A stretch of DNA of 64,000 nucleotides from Tubulanus polymorphus (taxonomy: Eukaryota > Nemertea > Palaeonemertea > Tubulaniformes > Tubulanidae), in assembly GCF_964204645.1 (NCBI RefSeq), contig NC_134032.1:14812275-14876274 (forward strand). The letters are read 5' to 3'. The position numbers and the translations under genes were made by a program. Positions 34,876 to 45,800 of the stretch are shown in pieces. Positions within the stretch are counted from its first letter, which is position 1, and each line of letters begins with the position of its first letter. The notes below the pieces were generated by a model. The model searched no databases and was not told where the DNA came from. It was given only the letters and a program-made list of their open reading frames with translations.

Positions 34876-35395
34876 GTTTAACCAGCACTGACCTTACCGA
34901 AGTTATCATCCCAACTATGCATGACTTCAACTCGAGTTTCACTATATGTATTTTCTTATCACATTTTTTTGCGAGTTCAAATTGTTGGTTGTTTTATTGG
35001 AATCTTTCACTAGAAACTGAAGAAATCGCGTTGTGTGGGTTTTTTTTCACGTGTATATTTCTAATACAGTAAAACTTACTTCGTTCTTGTTTTTCAATCC
35101 GGATTTTCATTTAATTCCGATTGAATATTTGCTCCATTTTCGTGGAACCCTTTAATCTATTATTCATAATTCGGATTTTACTAAATTTGTAGAAATCTGG
35201 GCGCGGTCCTAGTGATCTGAATTACAGTGAGTTCTACTGCATTATTCTGCAAATTGAACCAATAAAATATTCAATATTATTCAATTGTGAATTTATATTT
35301 TCTTTAATTTTTCAAGGATTTTTATATTCAATCGTTTTCTTCAAGTGGTCCTGATGCTGAATAGAGGATGTACAGGGGTGTCCCGGGTTCAAACC
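34856..35395 (-). repeat. Inverted duplication, right copy
   Basis: Reverse complement of 14765-15300. The match continues into the adjoining 76-bp satellite unit at the right. Differences seen by eye are few (for example ATTCAG against ATACAG in the middle), implying recent duplication or gene conversion. Confidence 0.9.
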
Positions 35396-36790
35396 CTCCT
35401 GATGCTGAATAGAGGATGTACAGGGGTTCCCGGGTTCGAACCCAGTAATTACTGATAATGATTCGGAGTGGTCCTGATGCTGGATAGAGGATGTACAGGG
35501 GTGTCCCAGGTCCAAACCCAGTTATTACTGACACTGATTCATAGTGGTCCTGATGCTGGATAGAGGATGTACAGGAGTGTCCCAGGTTCGAACCCGGCAA
35601 TTACTGACACTGATTGAGAGTGGTACTGATTGAGAGTGGTACTGATGCTGAATAGAGGATGTACAGGAGCGTCCCAGGTTCAAACCCAGTTATTACTGAC
35701 AACGATTCGGAGTAGTCCTGGTGCTGAATAGAAGATGTACAGGGGTGTCCCAGGTTTGAACCCAGTTCCGGTAATTACTGATACTGATTCAGAGTGGTCC
35801 TGATTATCTACTCAGCATCAGGACCACTCTGAATCACATATCAATATTTTACCGTACGGTGCTGCCACTATGCTCATTGTTAGCGGGATTTTCATACACT
35901 ACTTACAGTCAACTCCGGCAAGTTAGGGTTAATGGCGGCAACTCGATTGCCAGAGTTGACTTACGTTAGTGTATGAAAATTCCGCCAACGATGAGCGTAG
36001 CGGCAGCACTGTACGATAAAATGTTGATATCTTAATAAAATTGATACTCTATTCAGAGTGGTCCTGATGCTGAATAGAGGATGTACAGGGATGTCCTAGG
36101 TTCGAACCCAGTAATTACTGATACTGATTCAGAGTGGTGCTGATGCTGAATAGACGATGTACGGGGTCCCGGGATGAACCCAGTAACTACACTGATACTG
36201 AATGGTCCTGATGATGAAAAGGGCGTCCCTTGTTCGAACATGGTAATTACTGACAGTGATTTAGAATGGTCCTGATGCTGAATAGAGGATGTACATCTTC
36301 TATTCAGCATCAGGACGGCACGCGTGATCTAGTATTTTTGTTATCAATATTTTACCGTACGGTGCTGCTGCTATGCTCATTGTTAGCGGGATTTTCATAC
36401 ACTAACGAAAGTTAACTCTGGCAAGCTAGAGTTAATGGCGCAGCAACTCGATTGCCAGAGTTGACTTACGTTAGTGTATGAAAATTCCGCTAACGATGAG
36501 CATAGCGGCAGCACTGTACGGTAAAATGTTGATATCTTAAATTGATGACTACTGAGCATTCAGCATCAGGATCAGTAATTACCAGTACTGGGTTCGAACC
36601 CGGGACACCCCTGTACATCCTCTATTCAGCATCAGGACCACCTGAATTAGTATCAGAAATCACTTTTGTTAAGATATCAATATTCCACCGTACGGCGTTT
36701 GCTGGATGCAGATTTGTCCTAATTCCGAATCAGAGGATGTACAGAGGTATCCCGGGTTCGAACCCAGTAATTACTGACACTCATGAAATA
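35344..36790. repeat. 76-bp satellite cluster with family D MITEs
   Basis: Same satellite as at 13855-16510, with family D palindromes at 35852-36018 and 36352-36524. The satellite units face both ways. Confidence 0.88.
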
Positions 36791-36800
36791 GAAGTGATGC

Positions 36801-37880
36801 CACACGAATACGAATACGAATACGAATACGAATACGAATACGAATACGAATATTTATTACACTCCAACCATTCCCATGGTATATGGAGGAAAAAAAACAG
36901 TATTTACAATTATTTACAAAAACAGTAGATAAAAGCACTTTGAAACATAACAAACGTTATTTACAACATACTATTTACACACACTAACGGATGGATCTAT
37001 ATACATCTAGACCTAATTTGATAAATTTAGCAAGTCTAAGAATTGAATTTTTTTACATCAAGATTCCGAAAGGTATTTGAATTTAGGTAGCTTTCACGGA
37101 ATACGGTAAGTGAAAATGAAATGTATTATGCTGGTAAAATTTACTATAATTTATTATTTACTATATTAAATTTTTTTGTTGAAAATCGATGACTCTGCCC
37201 GTAAATATAATGTATATGTATTATAGCGATGATTATAAGTAAAATAAAATCTAATCTAAATCTAATCTAGTTCGTCGCCTAAAGTGTTACTAAGGTGGGT
37301 CATAATCTATCGGTCTCGGTAGATGGAGATTTGACAATTTATTTACAGGTAAGAGGTAAGACCCAATCCTGAACTGGAATAAACTGGTCACTAAGTCGTC
37401 ATCAAGCCGATTTATATAGTTTTCAAATTTGATATCCTTCTTATATTGTCTAAAATTAATGTATAATGAGTTATTATTTAGGCTAAATCTGTCTCTTGCA
37501 CATGCTGATCACGGAGTATACGGTGTAATTGTTTTGGAGAAGTCCTAGAGTTTACCATAGATTGTTGTGTCCAGATATACGAAAGGCCACAGTCATCAAA
37601 AGTCTTCTTAATAAATAACAGCCAGGGGCTCTTAAACCTATCATTCAGATATAAATTATAAGATATCTTATAGAGAATTGAACTAAGTTTTACTTTGTTT
37701 GCACTCAATCGTTTTGACCCAAAAATTAATCATTCTACGCTTTACGCTTATATACATAGGATAACGTCCTAACTCCGCTAATACTTGAAGGTTATGGGAA
37801 TATTTTGTAAATTTCATGATAATTTTATAAAATAAACAGTGGAGGTTTTCTAATAAGTCAAGGTTTTCATATCCCCAGAT
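36801..37880 (-). pseudogene. Truncated non-LTR retrotransposon
   Basis: On the minus strand the reading frames at 37922-37683 and 37708-37478 give WGYENLDLLENLH, LAELGRYPMYISVKRRMINF and SPWLLFIKKTFDDCG, as in the region downstream of the reverse transcriptase of invertebrate LINEs; a further frame at 37490-37300 continues with the FRIGSYLLPVN motif. The frames are shifted relative to each other. The 3' end at 36801-36852 is a (GAATAC)n tail read on the plus strand. 5'-truncated and inactive. Confidence 0.7.
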
Positions 37881-37883
37881 TTT

Positions 37884-38570
37884 TGGTGCTGCCGCTATGC
37901 TCAACATAAGCGGATTTTTCATACACTAACGTGAATTGTCTCTACTGCCAGAGTCAGTTCGTGTTAGTTTATGCAAAATCCGCTAATGTCGATCATAGCG
38001 GCAGCACCGTACAGCATAATTCACTGACATCAGTGGTCCTTGTGCTTTGTGGAGAAGGAAGGATGTCCCGGGTTCGAACCTGGTAATTACTGATACTGAT
38101 TCAGAGTAGTCCTGACGCTCTAATAGAGGATGTACAGGGGTGTCCCGGGTTCAAACCCAGTTATTACTGATACCGATTCAGAGTGGTACTGATGCTGAAT
38201 AGAGGATGTACATGGGTGCCCCAAGTTCGAACCAAGTTATTACTGACACTGATTCAGAGTGGTCTTGATGCTGAATAGAGGATGTACAGGATGTCCCGGG
38301 TTCGAACCTGGTAATTACTGATACTGATTCAGAGTGGTCCTGATGCTGAATAGAGGATGTACAGGGGTGTCCCGGGTTCAAACCCAGTAATTACTGACAC
38401 TGATTCAGAGTGGTCCTGATGCTGAATAGAGGATGTACTGATATTGTGCTATGCTCAACATTAGCGGATTTTTCGCACACTAACACGAATCGTCTCTGGC
38501 AACCGAGGAGAGTCTACTGCCAGAGTCAGTTCGTGTTAGTTTATGCAAAATCCGAGCATAGTCAATCTTA
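37884..38570. repeat. Family D MITE variants flanking 76-bp satellite
   Basis: Diverged family D elements at 37884-38015 and 38441-38570 (GGTGCTGCCGCTATGCTCAA ends) enclose about five units of the 76-bp satellite at 38040-38440. Confidence 0.8.
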
Positions 38571-38738
38571 AGAATAGGCTGAACATAGCATCAAAACCAC
38601 TGACTGGTGAACTGATTAAGTTCAGAGTAGGTAATTAACTAAACAAAAAGTTTTTCAAACAATTATATTTACTCTCATACAACAATTATACAAAATGCCA
38701 GGTTTGTGGTAAGCTTTTTATAATCGGATGGGCTTACG

Positions 38739-38877
38739 CACAGGGGCTTGTCACAATTTGATAATGAATGGATGATACCAGTATCCCTGTATAAAAAAGA
38801 ACTTTCTTTTTTTATACAGGGATACTGGTATCATCCATTCATTATCAAATTTTGAAAAGCCCCTGTGGGCTTACGTT
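38739..38877. mobile_element. hAT-like palindromic MITE with 8-bp target duplication
   Basis: Ends CACAGGGGCTTGT and AAAAGCCCCTGTG; GGCTTACG at 38731-38738 is repeated at 38878-38885. The interior is a near-perfect palindrome around GATACCAGTATCCCTGTATA. An unoccupied copy of the surrounding sequence exists at about 59525-59640, which supports insertion. An 8-bp duplication and CAGGG ends fit the hAT group. Confidence 0.85.
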
Positions 38878-38885
38878 GTTTGTGA

Positions 38886-39839
38886 AAATATCCGATCGTG
38901 AAACTAAACCACAGACAGGTTACTGACTAAGATGTTCCCTGCTGTTATCATACGAAACCGAGAAAATTCAAAATGTTAAGAGCAAACAAAAGAATAGAAA
39001 AGAGATTCAAAAGTCTAAAAGCGTAATTAACATTCGCAGATCTAATCATCTAGTGAACTCTGTAGAGCAGCTTAAGCATCTTATGATCAGAGTTTTGTTT
39101 AATTGATTGATGATCATGATCATTAATTCCCCGACCCTCATAATACTGACCCGCTGTATTTTTGATATCTTTAGCGCATTCAGCGCTTATTATATAATGA
39201 ATATTCGCAGATCTAATCATCTTATTTTAAGCCACAAATGATGTTGATATCTTAACAAAATCGGTTACTGACAACCGATTCAGAGTGGTCCCGATGTTGA
39301 ATAGAGGATAGATTTTCAAACCAGTAGAGTTACCATATCAAGGATTGAAATATACTGAATTTAACCCGGTATGAGAAAATTCCAGTCAAGAAACACAAAA
39401 TAACACATAGACAATGATTAAAACACAGTACCACTTTATGACTTTATTTTACCACATTTTAAAATGACAAGTATTTCACAAACTGAGTTTTAAATCTGAT
39501 TAAAATATTTCAAGTCCTGGATCCAGTTTTACAGTTAACAGCTACAGACATATTCTGAGGTTTTTGGGCTCGGAGCCCGGTTTTATATCGACTGATTTCA
39601 ACTTCAACAAAGAGGTTGTAACTTAATTACCCCTGATTAATCGTCAATTGAATTCTCGTCGCCGGGTTCAAGAATTCCAGTTTATAAAACCGGCACCAGG
39701 GGTCAGGATTCGACCGGAACTGCGAAACGTTGATGATGATTTACACGACGAAATGAGTCGACGATATTTACACATAGTTCACTCGAACGAGTATAGATGG
39801 CGTATTATACAACACTGATACACGATTGGATGATAGTTT
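38886..39839. other. Intergenic DNA 3' of SRRT
   Basis: Contains at 39117-39187 a near copy of sequence spanning SRRT exon 6 and its donor (47415-47481), and a repeated 'attcgcagatctaatcatct' word near 39030 and 39205. TTTATT at 39443-39448 is a possible SRRT polyadenylation signal on the minus strand. No gene seen. Confidence 0.6.
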
Positions 39840-42800
39840 TTAGAATATGTCCATATCGTCCGGAGCGTCAAGGTCGCGATATTCGATTATCTGACGCGGA
39901 TCTTGTTGACGTCTGCAAAAGAAAACGGAAAAAAAAAAAATTAATTCGATTTTTCGACCGACCGATGTTCGGATTTCTCTCAATAGATGGCGCCGTTACT
40001 GACCTCGAACCTCTCATGTGAGGATATGTTTGTCCTCGTCTGTGCATTTTATCTCGACCACCGAACGGTTCCCGGTCGAATCCACCTCCAAATGATTGAC
40101 CTCCTCGACTCGTAGCTGAAATCACAAACATTTTAAAATCAATTATTATAGATTCATTTCACAACTTTTGGAACCGCGCAGTTTTTGTGAAAATCCAACA
40201 AAGGAAACAAATTCAACACTACAAGTCTAGTAAATGGTCCTAAATATTTGATTAGATCATGTCGTCTTAAGTCATTCGGCGGACGCGCATTTGAGACATT
40301 TGCATCTACAGTGTGGAACCTCTCCGTGATATTGACTCTCTGCCAGCATTCAAAGCACAGCTCAAGACATTTCTGTTCAAGTCACCATCTTCGTCTGGAG
40401 AGCGCCTTTGATAATAGCCCTGCTATTTACAAGGTGCTATAGAAATTTACAATCCTATCCTATCCTATTAGTCATATGTAAGTTAAACCTTTTAACTTTA
40501 GTTGATGACTTATCCACGTGACTTACAGTTAGCGAATAGAATTGGGAATAGAAATTAGGACTAGAAATGATGACTAGATGACTAGGAGAAATGATATCAG
40601 TTATGTGACGACTTTATCCGAATTATGACTTAAACTTATTAAATTGAATTAGAAATACAAATTGAGACTCAAAAATAGACATGACTTCACTTATGTGACG
40701 ACTTTATCCAAATGACGACTTACACTTAGTGAATTGAATAAGAAATACAAATTGGGACTCAAAAATAGACACGACTTCAGTAATGTGACGACTTAAAGTT
40801 TGACAGCACGACTTATGCAGTATTTCCGGCTTATAACGTGCTTCTGACTGGGTTTAAGTGTAGCAGTATTAATAAAGAGATACCTTGTTTTCTGAACGTA
40901 CGCAGTCCTCCTCCGGCTCCTTGCATCGAGCGTTGATTATACCCGCCTCCGGCGGACGGAGGACTCGATTGTTGCGCCGGTTGTTCTCGCGGTTCTTTCT
41001 TTACCGTGTTGCCGGGATGTTCGGGCAATAGAGGGCGCTTCGGATCGAATAGATAGTTGTTGAAAAATGTCACCTGTAAAAATTAACCGATACCATGCCA
41101 TGCCGGATCACCGTATATAATAGGTATTCTGAAAGCATGCTATGCCGGTCGACCGTACTCACCACTTGTTTAACCTCCTCTATTTTCTCGCCGTGTTTGT
41201 TGAAGATGTGTTTCCGCACAAAGTCGGGACCTTTGAATTTTTTGCCGCTCAAAGGACACAGCCATTTGTCTTTAGCCATTTCCTGTGTGTTCGCTGTTAC
41301 GAACTTTTCGACTTCAGTGAGAAATACAGTTAAACGAAATAACACACGCGTACATGCTTTTTTTTTCACATGAAACCACTGAAAAACTACTTATAACCTG
41401 AAACCTGAAATGAGTAATTTGATGATGTCATAGGGGAATTAATGGAGGCAGACATATTTTCTGGAAGTGTTTACATTATAATTTCACTGATAGGTAAATT
41501 GATGATGTCATATGGGGATTTCATGAAGACAGCCATCTTTCTAGAATTCAAAATCAACAATTTGATGATGTCATAGGGGGATTTCATGAAGACAGCCATC
41601 TTCCTAGAATTCAAAATCAACAATTTGATGATGCATTGGGGTATTTATGGAGGTAGACATCTTTCCTGGAAGTGCACATTAATCAAATCACTAATAGGTA
41701 ATTTGATGACATCATAGGGGGATTTCATGACGACCGCCATCTTTCTAGAATTCAAAATCAACAATTTGATGATGTCATAGGGGGATTTCATGAAGACAGC
41801 CATCTTTCAAGAATTCAAAATCAACAATTTGATGATGCATTGGGGTATTTATGGAGGTAGACATCTTTCCTGGAAGTGCACATTAATCAAATCACTAATA
41901 GGTAATTTGATGACATCATAGGGGGATTTCATGACGACCGCCATCTTTCTAGAATTCAAAATCAACAATTTGATGATGTCATAGGGGGATTTCATGAAGA
42001 CAGCCATCTTTCTAGAATTCAAAATCAACAATTTGATGATGTCATAGGGGGATTTATGGAGGTAGACATCTTTCCTGGAAGTGCACATTAATCAAATCAC
42101 TAATAGGTAATTTGATGACATCATAGGGGGATTTCATGAAGACAGCCATCTTTCTAGAATTTAAAATCAGTTAATCAACAATTTGATAATGTCATAGGTG
42201 GAATGAGAGGTATTTAAGATGATAAGTAAAAGGATATGCCTCGATATCTTTCAGCCCTAGTTTCAGAGCCTCTGCCGTATCTAGTTTATCTTTGTAATTC
42301 ACAAACGTATCGATCTTGTTGCTGAACGTGTTCAGATATTCATTTACTACAAAAATACAAAATACAATTTCAAAATACTGACAAAATCACGCGGGAAAAA
42401 GTTTCAAGTTAAAACAAGTCTATGAAACCAGAATTAAAACGAACACCAGCAAGAATAAAGTTAAAACTGGAGCCAGTTACTCGAAAGTTGGTTGGTTAGA
42501 GTTAAACCAGCAGATAAATACCATTTCATATACTGTGTCAAATGCATTTGGATTGTTATCGTGTCCATCGGTTAACTTACTTTAGAGCAACCAGCTCCTG
42601 GGGCCAGTTGCATAGTCATGGCTTAGATTTAAGACTTGTCTAAGACCAACTTAGTTCTATAGCGAATCTAACAATTTAAGACCAGTGTTAAGATTTAAGA
42701 CCACTTTTGGACTTAAGTCAAGACTGTGCAACTGGGCCCTAGGATCCGTAATCAAGACTTAAGTCCAAAAGTGGTCTTAAATCTTAAGACTGATATCTTA

Positions 42801-45800
42801 GGTCTGTTAATCGGGCTCTAGAACAAAGTCGGTCTTAAGTCTAACCCATGAGCATGGAACCGGTCCCCCCGGTTTATAGAACCGGCAACTGTAACGTACC
42901 GTCGGTTTGAGTGAAATTGCCCGAGGTTGGTAGCGGCCCGCGGGCGTGTATGATACCGCATCGATGAGGCATCTCATCCTCGTTCGGGTACTCGGATGCG
43001 CTGTAATAATCCAACGAGTAAACTACTCGTAAATACAGAATCAATCGATCTAAAACCTGATTCAACTGCGGCTCGTGATCGATCGCTATTTCTGGATTTT
43101 CTTCTTTCGGTTTGTCGTCGACCGGTTGCCCTTTTAATAAACGATAACAAAATCATTAAACATTAGAAAATCAAATGGCATTAGAAAGTGGCCGAGTCAG
43201 ATTCGACGATCATTCCTGAATAAGGAGTTTTCAAGGAGAAAATTTCAAATTTCAAGGAAGCATCTGCATCATATTCATATTGCATATAAGGAGCTTTGAA
43301 GGAGTTTTAAAGGAGAAAATTTCAAATTCGACACCTATTAAGGCATAGTTTACTGTACCACTTGTCACAGGTTTCGTACAGATCAGCCATTCCGGGATGA
43401 ACCGCAAGGCAATGAGTTTTGAAGGGGTTTTAAAGGAGAAAATTTATAATTTCTAGGAAGCTTCTGCATCACGTTCATATCCCAATTACTGTAGACTCCT
43501 GCTAAATCAGTTCCGTTTATCTCAGTGAAACATTTAATCTGGTGGCTTTTGTGAGCAAAATTTCATCCTTATACACTAGTAAACTCTGTTTCTAATTACG
43601 TAACCAACTAATTGGGTATAAAATCCTACTGTACAACTACAAACATTTCTAATTGCCTGTTTCTCAAAATTGAAGTTGTGGGAATTTTTGTTCAAATCAA
43701 AGGAGTTTGGAGCATTAAGGTAGCATCATGTGGCTGGGTCTTCCCTAGGGGGCATAGGGAGGTAAGTGGCAGAGTCTACTAGGGAGGAGGGGGAGGTATG
43801 TGGCAGAGTCTACTAGGGAGGAAGGGGTGTTACTTACCCAATAATTCCTCCTCTTCATAACTTCCCTCTTCAACTAAATAATCAGTGATGTTTTTCAAGA
43901 CGGGATTCTTCGAAACCAAACCAAACGTCTGCTTATAAAACACAATCATCATTCTAACAAAATCTCTTTACTTTAGTTCATTCTTAAAAGTTATCTCTCT
44001 TTTTATACGTTTAATATGTTTTACATCATTTTCATGCATTTTGGAGGTGAGGGGACTGCTCCTGACACTGATAGTGGAGAGTACTGCTCCAGGTACACAG
44101 GTGGTGAGGGGACTGCTCCTGACATTTGAAGGAGGGAAGAGGACTGCTCCTGACATTCAAGAACAGAGGACTGCTCAGGGTACTCAGGAGACCGCTCCAG
44201 GTACTGACAGGAGACGAGGGCACTGCTCCTGACACTCAAGGGCAGAGGACTGCTCCAGGTACTCAGGAGGTGAGGGGCCTGCTCCTGGACAGTCAGAGAG
44301 GACTGCTCCGGGTACTTGGAAGGAGACTGGTGCCGATACTCAGGAGGTGAGGGGCCTGCTCCTGGACAGTCAGAGAGGACTGCTCCGGGTACTTGGAAGG
44401 AGACTGGTGCCGATACTCAGGAGGTGAGGGGCCTGCTCCTGGACAGTCAGAGAGGACTGCTCCGGGTACTCAGAAGGAGACTGCCGCCGATACTCAGGAG
44501 GTGAGGGGCCTGTGCCTGTCATTCGACAGAGGATGGACTGCTCCGGGTACTCAGAAGGGGACAACTCCTACCTGTTTACCGGTATCTGTTTTCTCCTCTT
44601 CCTCCCACAGTTTCCACTTATTGTCGAAAGCCTGAATGATTTTCGCAGCGTTTTTCACGTCTTGTTTAACGATGTGTTTGTGAACGGCGAGACCGCTGAC
44701 GAAACGAACTCGTTGTTTTAACTCGCGGTTTACGATCGCTCCCAACTCGCATTCGCGTAACTACAATTCAAATCAACACGTTTCGTAATGCAAACAATAG
44801 ATGGCGTCTGGGTGAGGTTTCGTACTAAGACTAAACTACCTCGTATCTCTCCATTGTTATAATTTTCACCAAAACGTCAAAAATTGAAGTTTTGATTGAA
44901 AATGAACTAGAAATTATTCCGATTTAGAGAGGAGTATCTTTTGGTATTTTTGGGATCAGTAATTGAGGATTCAAAAACAAGTAGAAATTAATAACCAATA
45001 ATGATATACAATTCCTTATATAGCGTGGTTCTAAATTCTTAACCACTTAGCTACTCTCAAATAGTAGACTTAGGTCGAGGAATAGCACACCCTACGAAGT
45101 GGGTTTCTGATTAGCGAGGCACTGTGAGGGGCAATGTGAGGAAACGAGGCGCTGTCAGGATGAACTCTTTGAGACGCAGATCAACGAAGGCTAGCTAGGT
45201 AGAACACACTTTACGACAAGAGGGGAAGTAGGTGAAGCTGGTCTAATGCGTAAGAAGGGGGGGAGGGTTACTTATGATCATACTTTACAACAAGGGGGGT
45301 AGTAGGTGAAGCTGGTCTAATGGGTAAGGGGGGGAGGGTTACTTATGATCATACTCTACGACAAGGGGGGTAGTAGGTGAAGCTGGTCTAATGGGTAAGG
45401 GGGGGGGAGGGTTACTTACGCGAATATTATTGAGATTCCAGCAGATATCTTTAATATTAACCGACCGATCGAATGTGACCCAGCCACGACGGAAGAACCG
45501 GCGTTCCGGCTGCGGGTCTTGTAACGCCACGCGAATAAATCCCGGATAACGTTTACAAACCTGAAACACAAACAACCAGTAGGTCATAGACGATTCAATC
45601 ACTAGGGGGCGCTGGTGAGCGTCCGCTAGGTGGCGTTACTTACAGCTTCGACCTCTGATTTCGTGATACTAGGAGCGAGGTTTCTCAGGAAGATCGACGA
45701 CGTTCGATGAAGTTCTTTCGGAAATTTCTGTTTTTCGGTGTCGACATCTTTTTCATCGGAATCCGCTGAAAATGGAGAGAAATAATTCACCGAGTTTTTG

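Noticed and set aside
36775-36860. Coding EYEYEYEY sequence
   Set aside because: It is the (GAATAC)n tail of a non-LTR element read on the wrong strand.
42230-42240. GC-AG intron for SRRT exon 14
   Set aside because: A GC donor after GAG would leave phase 0, which does not join to any AG acceptor before EKFV; the AT-AC solution fits donor, branch, acceptor and phase.
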